From: Terasakiella pusilla DSM 6293
GTDB taxonomy: Bacteria; Pseudomonadota; Alphaproteobacteria; Rhodospirillales; Terasakiellaceae
Direction of reading: 5' to 3'
DNA length: 64,000 nucleotides
NCBI RefSeq assembly: GCF_000688235.1
Contig: NZ_JHYO01000002.1
Coordinates: 124,001 to 188,000, forward strand
The notes under the pieces are model-generated. The model searched no databases, was not told the origin of the DNA, and was given only the letters and a program-made list of their open reading frames with translations. Position numbers and translations under genes: made by a program. Position 1 is the first letter of the stretch; every line of letters begins with the position of its first letter. This document shows, one piece after another, positions 9,146 through 17,425 of the stretch.

Positions 9146-10441
9146 ATGTCTATCAAATTAACGGCGTCACGCGTGTTCAGGTTTGTTTCTCTGATCTTGC
9201 TTTACGGGGCTTTCTCCATTTCAGTTCTAGAAGCGGCAGAAAGGCAGGTTGACGCAGGGCAAGCCTTGCAAGACAGCGTCGATCAGGCGAAACCCGGTGA
9301 TGTGTTGCGTTTAAGCAAGGGACATTTTCAAGGTCCGGTCTTGATTTCAAAGCCGCTATCCCTCATCGGTCAGGCGGGAACCGTGATTGAGGGCACAGGG
9401 CAGGGCAGTGTCATTGAGATAACGGCACCGGATGTCCGCATTGAAGGGATGACAATTCGCGGGTCCGGGCTTGACCTGCCGAAAATGAACTCAGCCGTTT
9501 TGGTACGTCAGACGGGCGAACGTGCGATCATTATCGCTAACCGATTGGAAGAAAATTTGTTCGGGGTCTATCTGCATGGGGCCGCCGGATCTTTGGTCAA
9601 AGACAACATCATCGTCGGGCGCGCAAATATGCGGATGTCGGAGGCTGGAAATGGGGTGTCGATCTGGAATGCGCCCGGTGCCCAAATCATTGGAAATGAT
9701 ATTCGCTATGGCCGTGATGGTATCTTTGTGACCACCAGCAAGAAAAATGTTTTCAAGAATAACAGGTTTGAAGATTTACGTTTCGCCATTCATTACATGT
9801 ATACAAACGACAGTCAGGTCATCGGCAATTTGTCGCGTAATAACCATATCGGCTGGGCCATCATGTATTCAAATAAGCTGGATATCCGCGACAATGTGAG
9901 CCTGCAGGATAGAGATCATGGGCTGATGCTTAATTTTGCAAACAGCTCAACCATTACAAATAACGTCGTGCGAAACGGCAAGAAGAAATGCGTTTTTATC
10001 TATAATGCTAACAAGAATATGATTGCACAGAATGTGTTTGAAGGATGCCCGATCGGGATACATTTCACGGCGGGGTCTGCGAATAACCAGTTTCTGAAAA
10101 ATGCGTTTATCAATAATCGAACTCAGGTCAAATATGTGGGGACCCGTTTGCTGGATTGGGGCGAAAATGGCGCGGGGAATTATTGGAGCGACAATCCCGC
10201 TTTTGATCTGGATGGGGACGGGATCGCGGATCGACCGTATCGGCCCAATGGGGCAATGGACCAGATTTTGTGGCGCTACCCACAAGCCAAAATCCTGTCG
10301 AATAGCCCCGCGGTCAAACTGATCCGTTGGGCGCAAGAACGGTTTCCCTCAATTTTGCCGGGCGGTGTTGTCGATACCTCCCCCTTGATGGCCCCGCCCA
10401 AGACAGTCCTGAAAATAGAACAGAAAAGGGGTGCAAAATGA
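9146..10441 (+). CDS. nosD: NosD, periplasmic copper-site maturation protein
   Basis: NosD is the periplasmic right-handed beta-helix protein that, with the NosFY ABC transporter, is needed to build the CuZ centre of NosZ. The ATG at 9146 gives 431 residues with a signal peptide (about 1-30). The rest is a run of parallel beta-helix repeats rich in Asn and Gly, with many N-x-I/V-x-x-N turns from about residue 60 to 330. A longer frame starts at 9095 but lies inside the upstream hairpin and would precede the signal peptide. The TGA overlaps the nosF ATG by 4 bases. Confidence 0.93.
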   Translation: MSIKLTASRVFRFVSLILLYGAFSISVLEAAERQVDAGQALQDSVDQAKPGDVLRLSKGHFQGPVLISKPLSLIGQAGTVIEGTGQGSVIEITAPDVRIEGMTIRGSGLDLPKMNSAVLVRQTGERAIIIANRLEENLFGVYLHGAAGSLVKDNIIVGRANMRMSEAGNGVSIWNAPGAQIIGNDIRYGRDGIFVTTSKKNVFKNNRFEDLRFAIHYMYTNDSQVIGNLSRNNHIGWAIMYSNKLDIRDNVSLQDRDHGLMLNFANSSTITNNVVRNGKKKCVFIYNANKNMIAQNVFEGCPIGIHFTAGSANNQFLKNAFINNRTQVKYVGTRLLDWGENGAGNYWSDNPAFDLDGDGIADRPYRPNGAMDQILWRYPQAKILSNSPAVKLIRWAQERFPSILPGGVVDTSPLMAPPKTVLKIEQKRGAK

Positions 10442-11367
10442 CCTCTGTTGTAAACGTAAAAAATGTCAGCAAGCAATACAAAGGCTTCAGCGCCCTGAGC
10501 GATATCTCGTTCCAGTTAAAACGAGGGGAGATTGTTGCACTGGTTGGCCATAACGGGGCCGGTAAAACCACTTTGATGAAATTAATGCTGGGATTGATCC
10601 AGCCGTCACAGGGGGAAGTCTGTATCAATGGCCAGAATCCAAGTGGCGCAAGGGGCGCAGATGTGCGCCGCGAAATTGGCTTTTTACCCGAAAATATAGC
10701 GTTTTCAGGCGCGATGACCGGGCTTGAAGTCATGGCTTTTTATAGCCGGATCAAAGGGGAGCCAGCCAAAAAAAGTGCAAACCTTCTGGAAAGAGTGGGA
10801 CTGGCAGATGCGGGCACCCGTCGTGTGTCCACTTATTCCAAAGGGATGCGCCAACGGCTAGGCTTAGCGCAAGCGTTGATTGGACATCCTCAATTGTTGC
10901 TGCTTGATGAACCGACCACAGGGCTTGATCCGGCGCTTCGGCGGGAATTTTATACCATGCTGGAAGAGCTGCGTTCACAAGGTGTCGCGGTGATTTTGTC
11001 CAGTCATGCGCTGGATGAAATTGAAAGTAAAGCAGACCGTTTTGTCTTGATCAGCAAAGGCCGCCTGTTGGCGTGTGACCATCTGGCCGACTTACTGGTA
11101 AAAACCGGGCTGCCCGTTCAAATTTCTGTGCAGGTTGCCACCTGTACAACCCAACAAGTGATCACGGCGGTTGAGGGGTGTGCCGATGTGGATCACCGCA
11201 CAGAGGATCGTTTGCGCTTAAATTGCCCTCAGCGGGACAAGGTGACTTTGCTTCGCAAGATTGTTGATCTTGGTGACTTGGTGAGGGATGTGGAAATCAA
11301 TCAACCGGGGCTGGAGGCCATTTACCGTAGTTTGCAAGCTCATCAAGGACGGGAGGAGTTGTCATGA
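10438..11367 (+). CDS. nosF: NosF, ABC transporter ATPase of the nos cluster
   Basis: This 309-residue ABC ATPase has Walker A GHNGAGKTT (about residues 37-45), signature YSKGMRQRL and Walker B LLLLDEPTTGLDP. It pairs with the NosY permease and NosD in maturation of the NosZ copper centre, possibly by moving a sulfur species. The chosen ATG overlaps the nosD stop (ATGA) and follows an AAGGGG ribosome site; the in-frame start at 10327 lies deep in nosD and is rejected. Its own stop overlaps the nosY ATG. Confidence 0.94.
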   Translation: MTSVVNVKNVSKQYKGFSALSDISFQLKRGEIVALVGHNGAGKTTLMKLMLGLIQPSQGEVCINGQNPSGARGADVRREIGFLPENIAFSGAMTGLEVMAFYSRIKGEPAKKSANLLERVGLADAGTRRVSTYSKGMRQRLGLAQALIGHPQLLLLDEPTTGLDPALRREFYTMLEELRSQGVAVILSSHALDEIESKADRFVLISKGRLLACDHLADLLVKTGLPVQISVQVATCTTQQVITAVEGCADVDHRTEDRLRLNCPQRDKVTLLRKIVDLGDLVRDVEINQPGLEAIYRSLQAHQGREELS

Positions 11368-12194
11368 ATGCGATTTTCATTATTGCGCTACAAGAAGTTC
11401 TCACAGGTTTGCGCAATAAGTGGGTTCTCTCAACCACGCTTCTGTTAGGGGCGTTGGCGTTGAGTTTGACCTTATTGGGCAGCACACCAACCGGCGGCGT
11501 GGGCGCTGATTCCCTGTCGGTGGTTGTGGTGAGCTTGTCCAGCCTCAGTATTTTTTTAATCCCCCTTATCGCTCTGATGTTGTCTTTTGATTCAATTGTC
11601 GGGGAAGCCGAACGCGGCACGTTACTGTTGCTTATGGCTTATCCGTTGGCACGGTGGCATCTGATTGTGGGTAAGTTTCTCGGTCATATTTTTATCTTAC
11701 TTCTTGCTATCGTTATTGGCTATGGGATGGCCGCCCTAGCGCTCGCCTTGGAAAGCGAAGCTGCCGTTGAGCTGGATTGGTCAGTGTTTGGCGGATTGAT
11801 CCTGAGCTCTATTTTGTTAGGGGGCGCCTTCCTTGCAGTAGGGACTTTAATCAGCACTCTGACGGTGGAACGGGCGACCGCTGCGGGTTTGGCTGTTGCG
11901 TCCTGGTTTGTGCTGGTCCTGATATATGATGCAGCCTTGTTGGGCCTGCTAGTCAGCGCGCAGGACGGCGGGATGAATAGTGACCTTCTTAATCTGTTTT
12001 TACTTGCAAACCCGGCAGACGCATTTCGTCTTTTAAATTTAACAAGCACAGAAACTGTGCGCACACTGTCTGGTATGGCAGGGGTGGGGGCAAATAGTGC
12101 CCTTTCGTCCGGGGTTTTGTTTGCCTCTTTGGTGGTGTGGATCTGTGTGCCTTTGTGCATAGCAATCGGTGTTTTTCTGAGGAGAGAGCCATGA
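11364..12194 (+). CDS. nosY: NosY, ABC transporter permease of the nos cluster
   Basis: This 276-residue integral membrane protein has about six hydrophobic helices (near residues 17-38, 50-73, 105-128, 138-160, 170-195 and 250-272). It fits the ABC-2-type permease NosY that partners NosF and NosD. A strong GGAGG precedes the ATG, which overlaps the nosF stop; its own stop overlaps the nosL ATG, so nosDFYL are all translationally coupled. Confidence 0.93.
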   Translation: MNAIFIIALQEVLTGLRNKWVLSTTLLLGALALSLTLLGSTPTGGVGADSLSVVVVSLSSLSIFLIPLIALMLSFDSIVGEAERGTLLLLMAYPLARWHLIVGKFLGHIFILLLAIVIGYGMAALALALESEAAVELDWSVFGGLILSSILLGGAFLAVGTLISTLTVERATAAGLAVASWFVLVLIYDAALLGLLVSAQDGGMNSDLLNLFLLANPADAFRLLNLTSTETVRTLSGMAGVGANSALSSGVLFASLVVWICVPLCIAIGVFLRREP

Positions 12195-12736
12195 GACGAC
12201 TTTCAGCGACCCTGCTTGTCCTGGGGGGAGTGTTCTTGTCAGGATGTTTTGAGCAGGCGAAGACGGAAACTCCGGGGCCGCAGGAATTTACATCCGAAGA
12301 TGCGGGACAGATTTGTGGCATGTTGTTAAGCGATCATGCGGGCCCTAAGGGGCAAATCCACATTCCAGCTCAACAGCAGCCCATGTGGTTTACGACGGTG
12401 CGCGATACGCTTGCGTATTTGCGTATGCCGGACAGTGCAAATCAGATTTCTGTCGCCTATGTCAGTGACATGGGAAAAGCCCAAACTTGGGCCGTCCCCG
12501 GTCCGGGGGCATGGGTGAAACTTCAAGATGCCTTTTTTGTGATCGATAGTGAACGCCAAGGCGGCATGGGCGCACCCGAAGCCATACCTTTTAGCCAGCG
12601 TAAAGATGCAGAGACATTCGTTTTGGAACATGGCGGCGTTATTGTGCGTCACCATGATATTCCCCATGCATATCTCTTTGAGTTGCCACACGGGAGCGAG
12701 GTTTCAGAGGGTGATCCAGCCGCTCTCCATGGTTAA
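12191..12736 (+). CDS. nosL: NosL, copper-binding lipoprotein
   Basis: This 181-residue lipoprotein has a signal peptide with lipobox LSGC (acylated C19). The CGM motif at 42-44 matches the Cu(I)-binding CxM-type site of NosL, the copper chaperone for apo-NosZ. The ATG at 12191, with GAGGAG upstream, overlaps the nosY stop; the frame upstream lies inside nosY. NosL is the last nos gene here. The terminator at 12761 follows, and no nosX (ApbE-like flavin transferase for NosR) is present in the window. Confidence 0.92.
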   Translation: MRRLSATLLVLGGVFLSGCFEQAKTETPGPQEFTSEDAGQICGMLLSDHAGPKGQIHIPAQQQPMWFTTVRDTLAYLRMPDSANQISVAYVSDMGKAQTWAVPGPGAWVKLQDAFFVIDSERQGGMGAPEAIPFSQRKDAETFVLEHGGVIVRHHDIPHAYLFELPHGSEVSEGDPAALHG

Positions 12737-12760
12737 GGATGTACTAAGCGGCGCTGTTTA

Positions 12761-12786
12761 AGGGCGTAAGGCGCACGCCCTGTTTT
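12761..12786 (+). terminator. Rho-independent terminator after nosL
   Basis: AGGGCGT (12761-12767) and ACGCCCT (12775-12781) form a perfect 7-bp GC-rich stem with a 7-base loop, followed by a T-rich tail (GTTTT). It lies 24 bases after the nosL stop and separates the nos operon from the iron genes. Confidence 0.75.
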
Positions 12787-12820
12787 CAGACACGCCCGAT
12801 CGGAGCTGTTGTAATATTAA

Positions 12821-12841
12821 TTGACAATGAGTTTCATTATT
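12821..12841 (+). promoter_or_regulatory. Fur box over a TTGACA -35, upstream of the first FecI gene
   Basis: The 19 bases GACAATGAGTTTCATTATT (12823-12841) match the classic Fur consensus at 14 of 19 positions by hand count. They overlap a perfect TTGACA -35 (12821-12826); the -10 is weak. The first 10 bases, TTGACAATGA, recur in the promoter of the second FecI gene. Iron repression of the downstream signalling and uptake genes is inferred. Confidence 0.6.
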
Positions 12842-12932
12842 AATAGGAAAGAGGGCAAGAGTATTTAAATTTAAATGGGCGCGTCTATGGCTGAACATTC
12901 AATTTGGCAGCAGAATCTGAGAAAGGTTTTGA

Positions 12933-13448
12933 ATGTCTGCGTGTGAGCCACAGGATTGGGCGTCGCATTTTTTTGAAAATCAGGACGACCTGTTTCGCCT
13001 GTTGACCAAAATGGTGGGGGACCCGGATATTGCCAAGGATTTGGTGCAGGATACCTATATCCGCGTGTCTCAAGGCAATAGTGTCAGCGGTGTCAAAAAC
13101 CCCAGAGCCTATCTCATCACCATTGCCTCCAACTTGGCGCGCGATTTTTTGCGCAAACGTACAGTACGTGCGGAAGTGGGGGATGAAGATGGTCGCATTG
13201 AAAGTATCCCCTCACAAGTTGTCAGCCATGAACGGCGGATCTATGACCGTCAACGCTTAGCGATGGTAGAACAAGCGATTAAAGAGCTACCCGCCAAATG
13301 TCGCGAGGCCTTTATCTTGCGTAAAATCGAGGGGTTAAGCACTGAGGAGATTGCGCTACGTATGGGGGTGAGCCGCAATATGGTTGAGAAAAATTTACGA
13401 AAAGCGCTGAACCTTACCCGTGAGTATATGAAAAAAAATGACCATTGA
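12933..13448 (+). CDS. FecI-type ECF sigma factor (system 1)
   Basis: This 171-residue extracytoplasmic-function sigma factor has region 2 with DLVQDTYIRV (about residues 36-45) and a region 4 helix-turn-helix in LSTEEIALRMGVSRNMVEKN (about 132-151). FecI-type sigmas are released by a FecR anti-sigma when a TonB-dependent receptor binds its ferric siderophore. The next two genes are exactly FecR and a receptor with an N-terminal signalling domain, so this is a complete cell-surface signalling module. A Fur box lies ~90 bases upstream. Confidence 0.9.
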   Translation: MSACEPQDWASHFFENQDDLFRLLTKMVGDPDIAKDLVQDTYIRVSQGNSVSGVKNPRAYLITIASNLARDFLRKRTVRAEVGDEDGRIESIPSQVVSHERRIYDRQRLAMVEQAIKELPAKCREAFILRKIEGLSTEEIALRMGVSRNMVEKNLRKALNLTREYMKKNDH

Positions 13449-13531
13449 TGTAAATTTATGTTCCTCTTTTCCTCGGGTAAAACGTCTTATAATCAGGCAG
13501 CTATCTGCAAAACGTGGTAACTGAAAGCGCA

Positions 13532-14530
13532 ATGAACACACAAAATCATAAGATGTCGGGATACGACCCAAGCTGGTCTGCGGAGGAGCAGGCGCAGTGG
13601 TGGGTTGTTCAGATGGACCTATATGGTGATGATGTAGAGCTGCACGCCCGCTTTGAAGACTGGATTGCCCAAGATATCGCCCATTCCGTCGCCTATCATC
13701 AAAACGACAGTTTGTGGGAAGATATGGCGTTTGCGATCACGCCAAGCCCTACACCAACAGTCCAGCTAAACGATCAGCAAAAATATGATGGAAGGATGCG
13801 GGTTGCGCGGGCATCCAAGCGCACAGGTCGCTGGATCGGTGCCGGGTTGATTGCATGTTTGGCAGTGCTGACGGTTTGGCTGATGCCACAGCTGCGTCTG
13901 TATGGCGCAGATTATGCGAATTTGTCCAATGAGGTTGAGCGTTTGGTCCTTGAGGATAAAACGATTGTGTTCCTCGATAGTCAAAGTGCCATTGATGTGC
14001 GTTATCACCCAGATCGTCGCGAGATTAACCTGCTTTCCGGTCGTGCTTTCTTTGAGGTAACGCCCAATAAAACGCGCCCGTTTATCGTCCATGCGGCGGA
14101 AACTCAGGCCCGTGCGTTAGGCACCGCTTATGGTGTACGCCTTGAGGATGAGGTGGTTCAGGTCAAGGTGCGTGAAGGGCTGGTTGGTGTTTCGCGTGAT
14201 CAAGGTGACGAGCTGGTCCGTTTACAGGCGGGGCAGGGCGTACGTCTGGCCGGACAGAACGATCATGTGGAAAAAACGATCTTGCCACAAACCGATTTTG
14301 GCTGGCTGACAGGGCAGTTGACGGCGGAGAATTTGCGCGTTCCTGACCTGTTGACGGCGTTGGAACGCTATGTCCCCGGTCGTGTTGTCCTGATTGGACA
14401 GGCAGTGCGCGAAAAAACTTTGTCCGGTCGGTTTGATACTGAAAATGCAGCACAAGCTATTGATGATGTTGCGCTTTTGCTGAACCTGGATGTGGTGCGT
14501 GTCACGCCTTATCTCACAATTTTGAAATAA
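13532..14530 (+). CDS. FecR-type anti-sigma regulator (system 1)
   Basis: This 332-residue inner-membrane protein has an N-terminal cytoplasmic DUF4880-type domain (about 15-70), one membrane helix near 95-115 and a periplasmic FecR domain with the usual LLSGRAFFEV and ALGTAYGVR stretches. It is expected to hold the preceding sigma factor and receive the signal from the receptor's N-terminal domain. I chose the ATG at 13532; a GTG at 13514 would add six residues. It begins ~80 bases after the sigma gene on the same strand. Confidence 0.88.
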   Translation: MNTQNHKMSGYDPSWSAEEQAQWWVVQMDLYGDDVELHARFEDWIAQDIAHSVAYHQNDSLWEDMAFAITPSPTPTVQLNDQQKYDGRMRVARASKRTGRWIGAGLIACLAVLTVWLMPQLRLYGADYANLSNEVERLVLEDKTIVFLDSQSAIDVRYHPDRREINLLSGRAFFEVTPNKTRPFIVHAAETQARALGTAYGVRLEDEVVQVKVREGLVGVSRDQGDELVRLQAGQGVRLAGQNDHVEKTILPQTDFGWLTGQLTAENLRVPDLLTALERYVPGRVVLIGQAVREKTLSGRFDTENAAQAIDDVALLLNLDVVRVTPYLTILK

Positions 14531-14581
14531 TTTTCAAAAAAAGATTCCTCATTTTGTCAGGCTGCTCGTCTTCCTAATAGT

Positions 14582-14600
14582 GTTATTAATAATTAATATC
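14582..14600 (+). promoter_or_regulatory. Candidate Fur box upstream of TonB receptor 1
   Basis: GTTATTAATAATTAATATC matches the 19-bp Fur consensus at 14 positions by hand and contains a perfect 7-1-7 palindrome (14584-14598). It lies 18 bases before the GTG start of the receptor. The region is AT-rich, so chance similarity is possible; a FecI-dependent promoter is also expected here. Confidence 0.4.
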
Positions 14601-14617
14601 ATAAAAGGAAAGACGTT

Positions 14618-17032
14618 GTGGATACCGCAAAACTAAAATCAAAATTTTTTGAGAGATTACGAACTTCTACATGCGCAGGTGCCTTGGTTCTTGCTGTTGC
14701 TGTGTCACCTGCCTTTGGGGATCAGGTGAAATATGACATTGATATCCCGGCGAGCACGTTGGACAAGGCGTTGAATGCATTTGGCACACAGGCCGGTGTC
14801 AACATCATCTATGAAGGCCGTTTGCCCACAGGTTTGTCAGCCCCGCGTTTAAACGGTGCATATGATCTGGAGACGGCATTGCAACACCTGTTGGGCGGCA
14901 GTGCGTATACCTATAAGATCCTGTCCGATAAAAGTATCGCGATTATCCGCAGCAAAGCCCAAAGATCGGAACATACACTTGATGCGATGATGGTCACAGC
15001 GTCACGTGCAGAAAAACCGGTTTCTGCGGTCCCCGGTTCTGTGGCGATTATTACATCAGAAGAAATTCAGCGGGAACAGGCGCTTGGTGGTGATCCGGCA
15101 GCCTTAATCGGTAAATATATTCCGGGGTATGCCTTGAACAACGAGTCATTGTCCGGTGCGTCTGAAAGTTTTCGTGGCCGTAGCGTGCTTGTGATGGTGG
15201 ATGGGGTAACGCGTAGTACCCCCCTTCGTAACGCAAGTCGCGTTATCTCTACCATTGGTTTGCAAAATATCAAACGTATTGAAGTCGTCAGCGGCGCAAG
15301 CAGCATGTATGGGGCGGGGGCGTCTGGCGGGATTATCAACCTGATCACGAAAGAAGCGGCGGAAAAAGGGATGGAAGTGACCGTCTCCGGCTTCTTGACC
15401 GCCTTTACCGCAGATATCGGCGATAGCCTGAGTCCTGAGCTGAGTGTGGATATCAGCGGCACGCAGGAAAAGTTTGATTATCTGTTCAACATCAAAGGCA
15501 AAATGTCACAAGATACCTTTGATGGCGATGGCAACCTGCAACCGTCCGATCCGTTTTTGGGTCAAGGGGGGCTGGATAATACCAAAAATCTGGATATGAC
15601 AGCCAAGGTCGGCACCAACTTTAAGGGACAACGTCTGGAACTGACCCATAACACGGTCCTGATGGACCAGAAGCCGGATTATTATGCGGATTATTCCACA
15701 CCAAGAGTATCGCCGGATCTGGATAACCCCTATGTGGGGGACTCTGTGCGTGAACAATCCCACTATACAACGCTGACCTATACAAACGATGACGTGGGGA
15801 TCGGTAGTTTGGATCTTCAGGTCTATTATAACGATATCGACAAGCGTTTTGCGTTTGTGCCTCAATCCTCGGCCAACACGTTTGTTTATTACGCAAACGG
15901 TCAAATCAGCCCTGATGGTCAAACAACCTTGAAGACCAAACAGATCGGGACGCGGGCAACTGTGGTGACGCCCCTTGATCAATTGGTTGAAGGCGCGGAC
16001 CTGACCTGGGGGAGCGATTTTTCATTCGATGAAACCACTCAGGTCTTTAATGATGGTGTCAACGCGATTGCCCCGATGGAACAATATGCCTTCTCCGCCT
16101 TCGCGCAAGCGTCCACACCTGTTGGGGATCTGGGCAACGTTACGGGCGGTGTGCGTTACGAGCGCTTCTCGCTGGATATTAAAGACTTCCTGCGACCACG
16201 ATATAATATTCAGGGATTGGGGACATCGACCGCGCGTTTTGTCCATGGGGATGAGAAAACATATAACGCCTTGGTCTGGAGTATTGGCGCGGTCGGTTAT
16301 GTGACCGATGAGTCAGAGGTCTTTGCCGGTTTCTCTCAAGGCTACACGATCCCGGATATCGGGGCGTTCACCCGTCGTGCGGGTGCTGCAACAACCGCGC
16401 AACTTTTGAGTACAGCCGATGTCTATCTGGATGATGTGGTCCCCGATGCACAAATCGTAAATACTTACGAGCTTGGCTATCGGGGGGATTGGGGGAAATA
16501 TCGCCTGAACACCAGTGCCTATGTCAGCACGTCCAAAAAAGGCGTGACGATTGATTCCAGCAGCCTGACATTGTCCCAGCAGAAAGAACGTATCTGGGGG
16601 GCTGAATTTACCGGTGAAACGTCTGTGACTGATGATATCTCGGTCGGGACGGTCTTTTCTTATACGGAAGGGGTTTATGACTCCGATAAAGATGGCAAAT
16701 TGGATTATCACCTGCCGAACAACCGTATCCCGTCGCCTTATCGTTTGACCCTTTATGGGGATTTTGCGCTGCCTTATGAAGCGGATTTGCGTCTTGAATC
16801 TGTCGCTTCATCTGGGCGCAGTGTCTATGATGGCTCCAACACCGTTAAACTGGACCCGTCTATTGTCTTCAACATGGCGGTATCTATGCCGCTGTTGGGC
16901 GGGACCGCACAAGTCGGGGTCAAAAACATTCTGGATAATCAATATGATAACCAAACAGCGTCGGCTGTTCGTAACCGCAATGTTGCGGGTATGGGCCGCA
17001 CCGTCGGCCTTGGCTATACGGTGAAGTTCTAG
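14618..17032 (+). CDS. TonB-dependent siderophore receptor with signalling domain (system 1)
   Basis: This 804-residue outer-membrane transducer starts at GTG 14618 with AAGGAAAG just upstream. It has a signal peptide (to about residue 35), a secretin/TonB short N-terminal (STN) domain at about 38-112, a plug domain (about 130-250) and a 22-strand-type barrel ending in aromatic F. The STN domain marks it as a FecA-type receptor that signals to the preceding FecR/FecI pair. The next genes include an RhtX-like importer, so the ligand is probably a ferric siderophore. The exact siderophore cannot be read from the sequence. Confidence 0.9.
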   Translation: MDTAKLKSKFFERLRTSTCAGALVLAVAVSPAFGDQVKYDIDIPASTLDKALNAFGTQAGVNIIYEGRLPTGLSAPRLNGAYDLETALQHLLGGSAYTYKILSDKSIAIIRSKAQRSEHTLDAMMVTASRAEKPVSAVPGSVAIITSEEIQREQALGGDPAALIGKYIPGYALNNESLSGASESFRGRSVLVMVDGVTRSTPLRNASRVISTIGLQNIKRIEVVSGASSMYGAGASGGIINLITKEAAEKGMEVTVSGFLTAFTADIGDSLSPELSVDISGTQEKFDYLFNIKGKMSQDTFDGDGNLQPSDPFLGQGGLDNTKNLDMTAKVGTNFKGQRLELTHNTVLMDQKPDYYADYSTPRVSPDLDNPYVGDSVREQSHYTTLTYTNDDVGIGSLDLQVYYNDIDKRFAFVPQSSANTFVYYANGQISPDGQTTLKTKQIGTRATVVTPLDQLVEGADLTWGSDFSFDETTQVFNDGVNAIAPMEQYAFSAFAQASTPVGDLGNVTGGVRYERFSLDIKDFLRPRYNIQGLGTSTARFVHGDEKTYNALVWSIGAVGYVTDESEVFAGFSQGYTIPDIGAFTRRAGAATTAQLLSTADVYLDDVVPDAQIVNTYELGYRGDWGKYRLNTSAYVSTSKKGVTIDSSSLTLSQQKERIWGAEFTGETSVTDDISVGTVFSYTEGVYDSDKDGKLDYHLPNNRIPSPYRLTLYGDFALPYEADLRLESVASSGRSVYDGSNTVKLDPSIVFNMAVSMPLLGGTAQVGVKNILDNQYDNQTASAVRNRNVAGMGRTVGLGYTVKF

Positions 17033-17425
17033 ATGTTTGAGTATCAGGAAAAGCCGGAAAGTCAGTTTGTGCTGACTTTCCATGCCCCCTTCACAGCCGA
17101 TGATGAGGAGGTCTATCTGGCCTCCCTTCAGGCGTTGTCCGATGTGCGTAAACCCTATGTCGTCATCGCTATTTTTGGCGGCAACACCCACCTGAGTGAT
17201 GAGGCCCGCAAAGGACAAAATCTATGGTTCAAGGCCCATCGCGAAACTTTGGGCTGTTATTGTCAGGGGCTGGTTCGGGTGTCGGCAAACTATGGGGACG
17301 AAGAGCTTGGTCAGGACACCAGCAACTACGGCAAAGCCATGCCGTTTCCAGTCCTGAATGTGCAAGATGTTGATAAGGCCCGCACCTGGGCCACAGCTTT
17401 GTTAGCGGGTGAGGCGATCGGATGA
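17033..17425 (+). CDS. Small cytoplasmic protein of unknown function, possibly SpoIIAA/STAS-like
   Basis: This 130-residue soluble protein starts at the base after the receptor stop and overlaps the next MFS gene by 4 bases (ATGA). I do not recognise it by name. The alternation of predicted strands and helices and a central hydrophobic strand (about 40-50, YVVIAIFGG) followed by a long helix look like a SpoIIAA/STAS-type fold, and I recall similar small proteins beside siderophore receptors and RhtX-type importers. Function is unknown. Its position argues for a part in siderophore uptake or release. Confidence 0.55.
   Translation: MFEYQEKPESQFVLTFHAPFTADDEEVYLASLQALSDVRKPYVVIAIFGGNTHLSDEARKGQNLWFKAHRETLGCYCQGLVRVSANYGDEELGQDTSNYGKAMPFPVLNVQDVDKARTWATALLAGEAIG

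Noticed and set aside
15506-15982. 158-codon open frame antisense to TonB receptor 1
   Set aside because: It is a shadow of the receptor reading frame with no recognisable domain.
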